A stretch of DNA of 64,000 nucleotides from the NCBI GenBank assembly GCA_003254925.1, contig QANZ01030535.1, forward strand, positions 62,001 to 126,000, written 5' to 3'. The stretch comes from Chamaecrista fasciculata (lineage: Eukaryota > Streptophyta > Magnoliopsida > Fabales > Fabaceae). A model generated the notes under the pieces. The model had not been told where the DNA came from, did not search any database, and worked only from the letters and a program-made list of their open reading frames with translations. The stretch's first letter is position 1. Each line of letters starts with the position of its first letter. Positions 35,521 through 48,800 of the stretch are shown here, one piece after another. The position numbers and the translations under genes were made by a program.

Positions 35521-38167
35521 TTTTCTGAGTATTGTTTTTCTTCCACACAATAACGTTTACATCTATATGACCCTCGTTCTTTAACAAGATATATATTGCC
35601 CTGATGTAAACGTTGACTAGTGAATGTGAACTAGGAGATTCCCAAAATTGTGCACATTGCATTATATATATTCATAGAACCATAGAAGTTATAATCTCAA
35701 TGAAAAATTATAATTAATATTCAATTTGCTCAACTTTTAGATGAGTATTAAATATCAAAAGTCGAAGTACTTGATATATATGCTTATAACATAAGACTTT
35801 TCAAACAATTATTTTTAACTTTGTGTATAAATATAACAGTAGAAGATACTAACTTAGATATTACAATAAATATAAATATTTTCGTAAAATTTCAACTTAA
35901 ATTTATTAGTAAGTATAATATTTTAAACACCAATAATCAAGTATGTTTGTGATTAAATTTCAATTGGTATATTTGATAAAATAATTAAATTAATTATTAT
36001 CATATTTGGTAGAAAATCAATCTTATTATAATGTGTCCCAAATACTATTCTGAAAAATATAAAAGTTTCTTGACCTTAAATAGAAGATAAATTAAACAAT
36101 AGAGATACATAGCTACTTTTTGTGCCCCAAGGACCAATCTGATAAAGATGACAAACATTTAAATTCAATATATGATTAATTAAGGATTTGGTTGAGAGAA
36201 ATTTTTTGAGAAATGGAAGATTTTTATTCATCAAAACTCTAATTATCTTTTTGTAATTTTTTTTTAATAATTCTCTAGTTCTTAATGAAATTGTAGAAAA
36301 CTCTCTTAATTCTTTTAGTTTGTTGTGTTTTAATCCGTTTTAGCAAAGGGAGGGGACATAAACGCATAAAAAAAATCTTGTTGAAGAGTAAAATATGATT
36401 TAAACTGCAATAGAAACTAACAGCTAAAATGTAGTAGAAATCGACGGTTAAGATTGAGCCACGTTAACACTTTTTGTTAAATCTTGACAGAAAATAACCA
36501 TAAGGTACCAAAATGCTAACGACACAAACTTTAGGGTAGTCGAGTGTCAAGTTTTATCTTTCAGGGTACCAAAATAAAACCGATCCTAACCACAGAATAC
36601 CAAATTACATCTCACCCAATTTTAAATGATGAGCATATCTCACACCGTTGTCAAGTCTTCCCTAATGCGAAAATAAACTATAGTTAACAACAATCAATGA
36701 TCGGGTAAAGTATCAACCATGGGACAAATCCAAATACAAGTCATTAATTAAGGAAAACATTCATATTCATATTCATTTTCAAAATAAAAAAATAAAAGAA
36801 ACAAATTGTTATTATATTAAATGTCAATAAAAATTAGAGTAAACTAACAATTTGATCCTTGAAAAATCATCGAGCTGACAACTTAGTCCCTGAAAGATTG
36901 AATTGTACATATCAATCTCTAGGAATTGAGTTGTCAGCCCGGTAATCTTTTAGAGACCAAATTATTAGTTTCCTCTAAAAATTATAATATTTTTTAAAGA
37001 AAAATGATATATATATATATATTATTAGTTAATTTGAATATCACATGTAAGTATTAATATAAAATTTTAAAATTATGAAAATTATAACTCTTTATTATAT
37101 CATTATATTTATAATAATAAAAAATCAATATTTCATTATTTTTAATTTTTATTTTAACATATCACAATAGACGTAGGGAAAATATTTTGGTCAAAACAAA
37201 TTTTTTAATTTCTTAATTTTTGTTCAGGTCTCAATTTAATAAAGTAACTATTTTTGTTGTATTTTTTTTTCCATATTTTTACTCGGTTTATGAATTTGGT
37301 CAACTGTTTAATCTATATCTTTTAATTAAATTCAAAAATATACAACAATTTTATTGGTCAACTGATTGTCTCTATCTTCCACATCAATACATAATCAAGA
37401 CGTGCGATGCTTTCACAAATAAATATACGAAACTTTTTTCCACCCAAAAAAAATATACTAAACTTTATCGGTCAACTGTTGTCTCTATCATGTAATTATT
37501 ATTATTTTTTCAAAGCCTATATTGTAATTATTATTAACTCAAGTACTTCAGGCCAAAAAGAAAAAAACTCAAGTACTCAACACGAGCAATATAATAATAA
37601 ATCCTACTTTAACTATAATAGGCAAAAGTATCATTTTGGTCCTTACATTTTACACCAACCGTTAATTTTATTTCCATTCTTTTTTTTTGTTGTCAATTTT
37701 ATTTATAATATTTCACATTTAGGTCAATTTTGTTCTTAGACCAACTTCTTTTAATAAATTAACCACAAACTTCATTATATTTTTTTAATTAGAGTTAGGA
37801 TTTGAGTTTATTTTTTTTATAATACATTACATGTCATTAACTATGTAAACTTTGTCGTTGATATTTGGTTAAAGTAGGACCGAATGACAAAATTGACCAA
37901 AATATGTAACATTAGGGACAACATTGATCGACAACAAAAAAATTGGAGACAAAATTGATAATTAGTATAAAGTTTGGAGACTAAAATAATACTTTTGCCA
38001 TAAGATATATTAGCAAGAAGAGAGTGTGTGGCCGTGGGGGTTTGATATATATATATATATATATATATCACCATCATGTTAAAAAACCATAGAGTCGTAT
38101 ATATATATATATATGTGTGTGTTGTTGTTTGGAAGATTAAGAACGTAGAAAATCCTTAATAAGGAAA
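35521..38167. other. Intergenic AT-rich stretch
   Basis: No gene is seen. From 36190 to 36625 there is a single arm of the GGTACC fold-back family, matching 45400-45790. From 36836 to 36976 there is a short AGAGTAAACTAAC MITE. From 37620 to 38000 there is another palindromic 'ggtccttacattttacaccaacc' element. Confidence 0.5.
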
Positions 38168-38281
38168 ATGGAAGGAGATGAGGGAATCAACGTAGTTTCT
38201 TCAGATCAATCACAATTCACAATCCTATCCCATGAATGTTGGAGATGGTCCTCATAGCTACACTAACAATTCTATCTCTCA
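38168..38281 (+). pseudogene. Orphan SABATH exon 1, damaged
   Basis: The plus strand has ATGGAAGGAGATGAGGGAATC, as in SABATH exon 1. It is followed by about 30 foreign bases and then the rest of the exon in another frame, reading SYPMNVGDGPHSYTNNSISQ, ending in CAG with a GTATAC donor. The start frame and the conserved part are therefore not aligned. No exon 2 follows: the Gypsy fossil begins about 125 bp downstream. Orientation is opposite to the cluster, which suggests an inverted duplicate whose remainder was lost. Confidence 0.8.
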
Positions 38282-38405
38282 GGTATACATATATACGTTC
38301 ATACACATATATATATGTATATACACATACATGTCAATGTGTCATATATATCTATATACATGTAATACAATATTCTCTCTCTCTATATATATATTTATGC
38401 ATATG

Positions 38406-41400
38406 ATCCTACCCAGCAGTAGGTCTGGTCCGGCGCCTACGCTTACTCGCCTCAAGGTTACTATTATCCTCAGGGGTACTACCCTCAGTATTACCCTGGA
38501 TACGGCGTTTACGGAGGATCCAGTGGAGCCTATCAGCCCGTGAGCGCCCAAGAATTGGCGCCACCGACCAATCCGATGGGACAAGCGAGAACGCCCCAAC
38601 CAGCGGAGGGAATCTTTGCTCCTCATGTGCAAGCTGTGGAACTCGACAAGAACTTCAAAATGCCCATGAAGTTAACGCCTTACACAGGCGAGAAAGACCC
38701 AAAAGACCACTTGCTCATCTTTAAGGCTGCCATGAACATCTCCAATCTGGGAGATCCTCAGAGGTGCAAGCTTTTTCCTATAACTCTGGAAGGACCAGCT
38801 CTGTTTCCGGGACTTGGAAGACATGTTTAAAAAACAGTTCGCCACCAGCAAAGTATACAAGCAACCGATGGCGGTCTTGACCGACATCAGGCAGAACAAG
38901 GGGGAGTCGCTGAGAGATTACTTGGCAAAATTCAACAAGACATTGTTGAGCATCAAGGAGGTGGATGACAAAATCGCGGTGTACTCATTCCTTGCAGGAA
39001 TTAGACCAGGTCACGCCCATAAGGAACTCACCCACAGAGCTCCCAAATTTGTAGGTGAACTTCTCTCAATGGCTGAGGAGTTCATAACGAAGGAAGACCT
39101 GGACAGAACCCAGCGCGATCGCTTCGCGAGGATAGAACCAGACGCGAGAAAGCCGCATAACAAGAATCCAGAGAGAACTGGTGGGAACTCAAGGGGAAGA
39201 GACCACCCCTGGCGTCCTCGATCCCCACCTAGGGGAAAACACACGGTCTATACAATCCTTGATGTATCCCAATCAGAAGTCTTTCGCGAGATCGCCAACA
39301 CAGATCTCTTCCAAAGACTCCCAGACCGCCCCAGGAGGGCAGGACGGAATGTGGATACCAGCAAGTATTGCAGGTATCACAGGGGTGAGGGACACACAAC
39401 TGACGTATGTATCGTTCTAAAGGATGAAATCGAGAACCTAATCAGACAGGGACGCCTTCCGTCAAGGTTCATAAAAAAAGATGGGAACAAGAGAGCTAGG
39501 GACGACAAGAACGCCCGGGATCAAAAGAAATCCAGGGGTGGGTGCGCTGACGACGATGAAAAGAAAGGAAATCGGCGCACACCGCCGAGAGATAACAGGC
39601 CAACCGGAATTATCCACATGATCTCTGGTGGCATAGAGAAAAGTGGCTCCAAGACCCCCCACAAAAGGAGAAAGGTGAACCGGTCCATATTGAGAATAAA
39701 TTACAAAGAGGCCTCCACCGAGGAAAGATGGTGTTGGGAAATCGCCATGCACACAGCGCAGCGGAAACGGATATAAAATTAAAATTTAAACCAAAACAAG
39801 GCACATAGCGATTTCTTTCCCAATAGATCCGCTATATGGAACTGTATCAGTATAAGGAACAGAATTTACCCAAATCGATCGGCTGTTCTTTGTGTTTACG
39901 AATATGAGGATTCCACTCCGAGTGTGCTCCCTCCACCGGTGATCCACACGAACAGTTTGGTAGATGCCTAGGTGCTAGCCTCTTTCACTTCTCCAAGTGA
40001 ACCGGGAGCCTTATCTACGGTGTTCTTGGATTCAAGAACAATTCTCGAATTCCAAGACTAGATGGCGCCTATGATCAAGAATCCTATCCTTGATCTCACA
40101 CAACCTTGACACACAAACCCTAAAACACTTTTAGGTTTATGCGCCACTTTCTCTCTCTAGAAACTAGGTTTGTGTTTTCTCTCTCACTCTTTCACCAAGA
40201 CTCAAAACAATTTTGCTCTTGTGAAAAACTAGCTAAAAGTCGAAATTCCCAAGGTATGAGAGACATTAGAGTAAGTCGACTTTTGCTCTATATGTATATA
40301 TAGGGTTTTAGATTTGATAATTATAATTAGGGTTTCCCAAAAATTATATGATTATCAAATTATTAAATTATGAGATTACACTAAAATCATAATTTTAGGA
40401 CTTGAATTCCTAATTATAATATTACCTTAATATTATAATTTGGATCCAAATGCAATCTTGGAGAATCAATTTGGAAGATCAAATCTTCCCAAAAGATATC
40501 CAAGCCATGCGCCTAGTCCCGCTTCCAATTTGTTGGAATTTAATAAATCAAAATAACAAACCTAACTCTTAGGTAGTTATAACTAATTTGTTATTTTCCA
40601 ACAATATTGATTTAAGATATTATCATAATATCTTAAGTCAATCTTTTGAATCTTGAATTTTAGTCTTTATTGAATTAAAATATTACACTAATATTTAAAT
40701 TCAAACTAGACCTAAAATTCGACTAACCCATATATATATTATTATTGAATTAAAATATTACCTTAATATATTTAATTCAATCATTTGAAATCTAGATCAA
40801 ATCTATTCAAATTTCAAATCTTCAAGCCATGACTTTAATTAATAAAACATTTCTATTAATTAAAATAGGCTAGTGTTAGGCGCCAACCTCATCCCTATTT
40901 ATCCTAATATTAGTGAATTTAATAAATCAATAATTTCCTAACTTTTAGGAAACTTATTTAATTTATTTATTCCCAATATTATAAATAGGAATATAATTAT
41001 AAATAGCATTATCACATTATCTATTTAATCATATATATATATATATATTTAAATTTGTCCCACAAATTTAAATATCATATATCTGTAGATATTTATTTAA
41101 GACAATATTTCTTGTCCCAAACAGTCAATTATGTCTCAAACGGTGTCACCAATGTGACCCACGAATTAACCCTAATTCGTGTCCCGATGTGGCATCTTGA
41201 TCCTGCTCGTGTGTGACCCAGCAGGCCCCACGCGAAGTTGGCAGCAAGCCATCCCTATGACTTACAAGTCGAGAGCGGACTCTAGCAAGCCATCACGACT
41301 ACCCAAAACACGTGAGTTATCGTTTAACGCCGAAACGACTTAACCTCAGTACCGCCTTGTCAAGTTCCCTTTTTGTCCTTCGATATTTCGGTGATGGATC

Positions 41401-43800
41401 AGGCATGGGAAAGTCATCCAAAATCCATACCTAAACTTTCTCGATACCTTGAGTAAGTCCCAATTTCCAGTGTGGCCACACATTCCTTGGACAGACTCAT
41501 CGAGGGGCCCAGTTAAATATCTCCCATCCCTATGAGGGACAAAATTCCATCTTGGTCAACCATATTCCTCAGCACGGTAATCAACCAAACCTGTACTTAG
41601 CCCTTATGGCTACCCTGCTACGGGTAACGTTAGACTAAGCCAAAGTCTGACAACTACAACGCCGGAATGATGAAGACCTCAGGTCTTGAGGGCATCATGA
41701 CAGGTGTACAAGAGAAACTAGCTAATGACTAAAACCATGTAGGATTCTCCGGGTCAGTCCAGCAACTCGTAACTCCTTACGTAATTGCACCATGACTCTC
41801 GTACCAGCATCTAGTGCATGCATCCCTATGCACCGAGGTCATGCTGGTCTTAGTTCATTTCAAGTTCCCACTTGAATGAGCGACCAGGGACAGTTTAGAT
41901 TAATTATCCTATAATTAATCACGGACTGTTACCACAGTAAACATGCTAATAATGTGATAACCATTAATTTATCTCTATAAATTAATTGATATGTTCACAA
42001 CATATCTATAAGATGATTGGCCCTAGGGCACAATCTCCATCAGATGGGTCGAACCCATAGTCTTCACTGACGACGAATTGTGGGAGGTCAACCAAGACTA
42101 TGATGAACCCATGGTAATCACAGCCCAGATCGGCAGTTTTACGGTGGAAAGGATCATGGTGGATCAGGGCTCTTCTGTAGACATTATGTACAAGCCATGC
42201 TTCGACCAGCTAGGCATTCCAATGTTGGACCTGAAAGAGCACTATGGAAGCCTGATAGGGTTCACAGGAGACCAGACTCCAGCCATTGGAAAGATTGACT
42301 TGCGACTCACCGTGGAGGAGTACCCAAGAGTGACAAGTAACACTATGGAATTCTTAGTAGTGTAGGCGCCCTCGGCATACAATGTCCTCCTTGGGCACCC
42401 CTCCTTGAACAAGATGAGAGCGGTAATATCCACTGCTCACCTGCGCATGAAATTCCCAACTCCACAGGGAGTAGGGCAAGTGAGAACAAACCAGAAAACA
42501 GCTAGACAGTGCTATGCGGTGAGTCTTGAGAAGACTAACGAGGAAGAGCGGAGAAGAAAGACAAGGGCCATCAAGGAAGATGAGAGCGCCCATAAAGCAG
42601 TGGAGCCTAAAGTTCTGAATTGTGAGGTAGAAGACTTCAGAGATGAGGTCTCTGTTCAGAGGCCAAAACCAACGGGGGACTTAGAAGCTATACAGCTGGG
42701 AGAAGATACGGAGAAAACCGTACAAGTTAATATGCTGCTACACGAGGCCGAAAAGGCCGAGCTCATCCAACTCCTAAGGGAGTCCTCAGATGTCTTCGCC
42801 TGGTGTCCTGCAGACATGCCAGGGATTGACCCAAACCTTATCTGCCACAGCCTCAACACTGATGGCAGGCAAGGAGTGATCCAGCGTAAACGCCTCTTTG
42901 GCCATGAGTGTCAGATGGCGATCAAAGAAGAAGTAGGCAAGCTGTTAGCTGCAGGTTTCATCAGAGAAACCAAGTACCCTGAGTGGCTTTCCAACGTGGT
43001 GTTGGTCAAGAAAGCCAACGGCAAATGGAGGATGTGTGTGGACTTCACGGATCTAAATAAGGCTTGCCCAAAAGACCATTATCCACGGCCTAACATTGAC
43101 AAACTGGTGGATGGGACCTGTGGTCACAAAACGATGAGTTTTCTGGATGCCTTCAGCGGCTACAACCAGATAAAGATGAATCCCGAGGACGCCGAAAAAA
43201 CGGCTTTCATAACAGAGCTGGGAACATACTGCTACACGATGATGCCTTTCGGATTGAAAAATGCGGGCGCCACCTACCAAAGGATGATGGATCTCTTCTT
43301 CAGGGATTACATAGGAAAGAATTTGGAAGTCTACGTCGACGACATGGTGGTGAAGACCAAGGAAGGTGGAAAGCACACCGAGGACTTGAAAGAAATCTTC
43401 AACCAGCTGCGCAAGTACCAGATGAAGCTGAACACCGAGGACTTGAAAGGATGACGGCGTCATGCTGACTAACAGAGGGATCGAAGAAAACCCAGATCAG
43501 TGCAGAGCCATTCTAGAGATGAAGTCTCCAAAATCAGTCAAGGAAGTCCAACGCCTCAACGGCAGGCTAGCGGCTCTCCATAGGTTCCTGTCGAGGTAGA
43601 AGGCGCCTAACGCCTCCTCGGCAATAAAGCTTTACAGCTACTATCTTATTTCGAGTTTTGTTTCGAGTCTTATTTCAGTCACGTCATGTTTTTAGTTTCT
43701 GTCCGTGTCAAAATTTTATTTGCTGCCATGTAAGGCGTCTTTCGACGCATACTTTTTATCAATAAAACGAGTATTGCTCATCGATAGCTCTCTTTACATT
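38406..43800 (+). mobile_element. Broken Ty3/Gypsy element (Tat/Ogre-like), interrupted by a solo LTR
   Basis: Gag-type coding sequence (38500-39731) is recognisable by KLTPYTGEKDP, a retrotransposon-gag core, an arginine-rich tail and a CRYHRGEGHTT-like region. The sequence resumes at 42043 with a clan-AA protease region (VDQGSSVDIMY) and a reverse transcriptase (FTDLNKACPKDHYP, FGLKNAGATYQ, VYVDDMVVK). The HMISGG motif and domain order suggest the non-chromodomain Tat/Ogre group. RNase H, integrase and both LTRs are not seen, so it is a truncated fossil with a few breaks. Codon use and GC content are clearly higher than the surroundings. It is not very old, judging by the length of open sequence. 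Confidence 0.85.
39732..42042 (-). mobile_element. Large solo LTR (2.3 kb) nested in the Gypsy fossil
   Basis: The ends are TGTTGGGAAAT and CTCCATCA on the plus strand, that is TG...CA. The exact 5-bp target duplication GATGG lies on both sides (39727-39731 and 42043-42047). There is no coding sequence. A homologous copy in the other orientation lies at 51435-53741. It inserted into the Gypsy coding region after that element had arrived. Confidence 0.85.
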
Positions 43801-43904
43801 CAGGTTTGCTGACAGGTGCTTACCCTTTTTACAAACACTAAAAGCGAATAAAAAATTTGAATGGAGGATGGGGAAGAACAGAAACTCATCTAGAGGATTC
43901 TCTG

Positions 43905-44495
43905 TTAACACTTTGGTACCCTGAGCTTTAATTCCGTTAAAAAATTAACAGAAATTGACATTTTTTGAGCTATTTCGTAATTTTAACCATCTTTGGGAGA
44001 TAAGAGGCAGTTTTAATGCAGAAAAAAGATGTTGAAATTACTAAAACACTCATAAATATTTAAATATCTTTAAAATGGTCCTTAAAAACACAAAATTTTA
44101 TATCTTAATAGGACTAGATTGCAAAATTTTTCCAAAACTGGAATTGTTTTGAAATTCTATATTCTGTCTTATATTTTTCAAATATTATGTTTTGACCCCC
44201 AAAACGTTTTTATATTTTTCAGTTTAGTCCTTAGATAATATGTATACAAGGACCTGTTTGTAATTTTCCAAAAATATTGGGGGTCAATATGTAATTTTTG
44301 CAAAAGTTGTTATGGTTAAAATTATAAAATAGCTCCAAAAATTCCAATTTCTGTTAACTTTCTAACAGAATTAAAGCTCTAGATACCAAAGTGTTAACGG
44401 AGAATACCATAGGATACCAGAATGTCACTTTTTAAACCACAGGGTACCAAATTGGAATATGGCCAAATCACAGGGTACCAAAGTATAATTTATCC
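43905..44495. mobile_element. Fold-back MITE (GGTACC family)
   Basis: The left arm has 'ctgttaacactttggtaccctgagctttaattc' units. The right arm carries their complements ('gaattaaagctctagataccaaagtgttaacgg'), and the arms meet near 44200. Repeated GGTACC-containing units occur in both arms. Confidence 0.7.
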
Positions 44496-44757
44496 TATTA
44501 ATAATTAACATCGTTAGTGCAAAAATCGATGGAATGATCTAATTCCTAAACCTTCAAAGTTTAAGGATTTGATTTTTAAAATTGATAGTTCAAGGGTCTA
44601 CTTCCAGATGACCCAAAGTTCAAGGGATATTGTTACATTTTTCCCTATCAAATATATATAAAGAGAGTTAAAGGACCATCACATTAATTTAACCTCCAAT
44701 TTATTTCGTCACTCCGTAAAACCAAACAACATATACATATATAATATAATATAATAT

Positions 44758-45795
44758 AGGGTAAAATGCACTTTAGTCCCATGTGGTTAGAACCGAATCC
44801 ACTTTGGTACCTTGAAAGACAAAATTTGACACTTTGGTACCCTGAGGTTTGCTCCGTTAGCACTTTGGTACCCTGTGGTTATTTTCCGTCAAGATTTAAC
44901 TGAAAGTTGTTAGCACTTTTGTAAAAATTGCAAAATGCCCCCAAATAGTTTCAAAATTTTCAAAAACCTAGATCATAATATTTGAGGATTACAATAAAAA
45001 TTATAACAAAATTTTGGTGTCAAAATGTAATTATGAAAAATATTGGAAAAAGAATAAAATTACATATTAGTCCAAAATTTGAAAAATAAAATGCAATTTT
45101 GTCCTAAAACTGTGTGGTTCGAAAGTGAGAAGATAAATTTTACAAAATTTTAGAAAAAATTACAGAATTCCCCCAAATAGTTTCAAAATTTACAAAAAAC
45201 GTCCTTAGATCATGATATTTGAGGACTAAAATAAAAATTATAAAAACTTTTTGGGGTCAAAATGTAATTTTGAAAAATAGAAGAAAGTAGATAATTATAT
45301 ATCAATCCTAAAGCTTGAAAATAAATGCAATATGATTTAGTCCTACTCATATTCAAATACAACTACTTTGATGAAATTTTTAAAGTAAATTTGAATAATT
45401 TGATTCATCAAAACTAACGATTTTTCTACAATTTCTTTTTTAATAACTCTTTAGTTGTTGAAATGAAATTCTAGAAAACTTCATCAATTCTTTTAGTTTG
45501 TCGTGTTTTGATTTGTTTTACCAAAGGGAGAGGACTTAAACGCACAAAAGAAATCTTGTGGAAGAGTGAAATATGGTTTAGCATCAATAGAAACTAACAG
45601 ATAAGATGTAGTAGAAATCGACGGCTAAGATTGAGCCACGTCACCACTTTTTGTTAAATCTTGACGGAAAATAACCACAGGGTACTAAAATGCTAACGGA
45701 GCAAACCTCAGGGTATCAAAGTGTCAAATTTTGTCTTTCAGGGTAACAAAGTAAATTCGATTCTAACCACAGGGTACCAAAGTGCATTTACCCTA
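44758..45795. mobile_element. Fold-back MITE abutting the SABATH-4 stop codon
   Basis: Terminal inverted repeats of about 150 bp: TAGGGTAAAATGCACTTTAG at the left and GTGCATTTACCCTATA at the right, including the 'aaccacagggtacc' and 'ttgacggaaaataacc' units. AT-rich flanks (ATAATATA) on both sides may be the target duplication. The right end lies about 10 bp beyond the SABATH-4 stop codon, so this element supplies the gene's 3' untranslated region. Confidence 0.75.
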
Positions 45796-45804
45796 TAATA
45801 TAAT

Positions 45805-48800
45805 TTACTTACGTTTGAGAATGACAAATAAGACTTCGTATATATGAGGATTTGGATCTAACATATCCGAATTCTGAGCCACTTTATCAGAAAATCGTTG
45901 AAATAGCTCTTGTATAACCTCATCTCCAAAGTGTTGTTTGAAGAGTTCTTCCATGGCTGATCTAATTATCCCAACGTACAATTCAACAGAAAGTTTAATA
46001 AAATTCATTCTTGAATTCAATATGCCCATTCTTTCTATTCCAAAATTCTCATTTTCCTTTATTATTGCCTCCAATTCCTTTGATGTTGGATGGTAGACAG
46101 GTATGTTGAATGCATCAACTTTCTCCTCACTAATGTGTCCCTGTAATGTATAAACAAACAACTTAACGCTGTACAGTCATTAAATTAAGGTAAATTATAC
46201 TTTGGTATCCTGTCTTATAGACCAATTTCACTTTGTAACCCTGTTTTTTCAAAAGTGACACTTTGGTACCCTGTTCTTTGCACCGTTAACATTTTGGTAC
46301 CTTGTTTTTTCAAAAGTGACATTTTGCACCCTGTTTTTTACACCATTAACACTTTGGTACCTTGTTCTGTAGACCGATTTCACTTTGGTACCTTGTTCTT
46401 TCATGATTTGTTACCATGTTCTATCTTTGTTAGGGTACCAAAATGTCACTGTTGAAAGAACAGGGTACCAAAGTGTCACTTTTGAAAGAACAAGGTACCA
46501 AAGTGTAATTTACCCTTAAACTAATGTAATAATTAAGATAATAGAAAAGTTAATGGAATCCCAAAGAGGGCCTTAAAACATAAAAATTAAAAGTGATTGT
46601 ATTCACATACCAGTTTGACCAAATCAGAAAGGCAGGATTCAAAGTGCCTAAACATTGCAGCATGAGAAGTTTGGGATACAGTAGACTGAGTTGGTTGAGA
46701 AGGCACCACAATCAACATCAATCCTCCTTCCACAATTTCTTGTGCTCTTGCACTCAAAAAGCATTCAATGTCCTTCTTGTATTGAGCAGCATAAGCCTCA
46801 TGAACTTTCTCACTAGAATTACTATAGTGAATTCTATTTCCATTCCAAGCAGGTGATTTCTTATCCACAACCTGTAGGAATCAAATTTTAAGCATTAATA
46901 CTTGAAACTACACAACTCGACAAAAGAGACTAATTTATTTCAGCTCATTTTTAACCATATTTGATTTTTGGTCTTATATCTTTGGCTCAGTTCTCAATTT
47001 GGTCTCGTATATTTTTTTGTTGCACTTTTAGTCTCGAATCTTTGGGTCAGATCCCAATTTGATCGCATATCTTTTTTTGTTACAAATTGGTCCATATCTT
47101 TGGGTTAAATACAGAATTGGTCTCATATATCCTTGGGCCAAATGCAGAATTGGTCTCATATCTTTGATCAGGTGGAATTAACAATGGAATCTTTTGCGAA
47201 GATATGAGACCAATTCTCCAATCTGACCAAAAGATATGAGACCAAAATTGATATGGAACCAAATTCAGACTTTTTGCAAAAATATGAGACCAAAAGTGCG
47301 GCAAAAAAAGATATAGGACCAAATTGAGAACTGAACAAAAGATTTAGGACCAAACTTTCACTTTGACCTTGATTTTTTCTTAATCTTCTATTGCTTCATC
47401 TTAATACAACTTACCAACTTAAGATGTGCTTTGATATTGAATTAGCTCATTATGGGTCCTCTGATATATTTAAATATATATACAATCAATTTCATCAATA
47501 TATTACCAAAAATTAAAATTACAAAAGGAGGGTGGTTATCAGTGAATATATAGTTAAATTATAGGGTAAATTATATTGAAGGTCCATGTGGTTATTTCGA
47601 GATCGGGTCCTTGTGATTTGAAAAGTTGCAATTTAGGAACTGAGGTTTGCTTTGTTAGCAGAAAAGAGCCCTTCGTCCAAAATTTAATGAAAATTTGGGC
47701 TAAAATTCCATTTTAAGACCCTAATTAACATTTTTCTATGCATCTGACTCTTTGTTTTTATGAGGGAGGGACTTTGATGCAAAAACAAAAAAATTTTGGA
47801 AACTTTGACTCTGGCTATTGAAAATTTTTTTGATTTGACAAAACTCGAGGGATTGTTTTGCAATTATATTCAACCATAGAAAATTAATAGTTAGAGTCCT
47901 AAAATGGTATTTTAACCCAAATTTCCTTTAAATTTTGGACGGAAGGCCTTTTTCTGCTAATGGAACAAGCCTCAGTTCCTAAATTGTAACTTTTCAAACC
48001 ACAGGGACCCGATCTCAAAGTACCCCAAACCACAGGGACCTTATGCGTAATTTACCCTAAAATTTATTTGAAAATAAGAATCGAAAAGTGTATTTTCAAT
48101 GTTTAAGAATTAAATAGTAGCTTTTGTATAAATTTAAGGACAAATAAATTATAAGTAGGTTTATTCCAACTTTTTATATAGGTAGAGTTGTTTGCAACCT
48201 AATCGGTTTGCCTTTTACTTTAACCTAAAAATTAAGCTAGACATACCTCTTTTGGAACTTTGGACATCCATTGAAGTGAATAAGAGCAATTGACAAAGTG
48301 AAGGCTTGACTTTGGAAACAAACGGCCATAGAAAGATCCAGCCACACCAGCAGCACAGTAGTTTCTTGAGGCATAAGATGATGATCTGAATAGAGAATTG
48401 AAATCATTGTTGTAATGATCATTGAAGAACACATGGAATTCAAGTGATGATGAAGAATTGATTTGATTATTTGCTTTGTACACTCTTTCCACTGCTTCTA
48501 TGATGTTCTGCACTGCTATAAATGTGTTCTGCCCAACAGAACATCCTAAATCTGCTATTCCAAATGCCTTTGACCCATCCACACAACTTGAATCAATTTC
48601 AAGCTCATCTTGAATGACATCATTGATAAGGTCTTTTGATGCTTCTATTACTCTCCTCTATAAGTAAATAAAGAAATATATAAGATTCAATCATTTCAGA
48701 TATATATATGGGTACATGAAACTATAAAAGTATGTATGTACATGGTGGCCTGAATTGTTGGCATATCCATGAGGACCATCTCCAGCATTCATGGGGTATG

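Noticed and set aside
39732-42042. Host intron or gene between the two halves of the Gypsy coding region
   Set aside because: The segment has TG...CA ends, an exact 5-bp target duplication and a second copy elsewhere in the window, so it is a solo LTR insertion.
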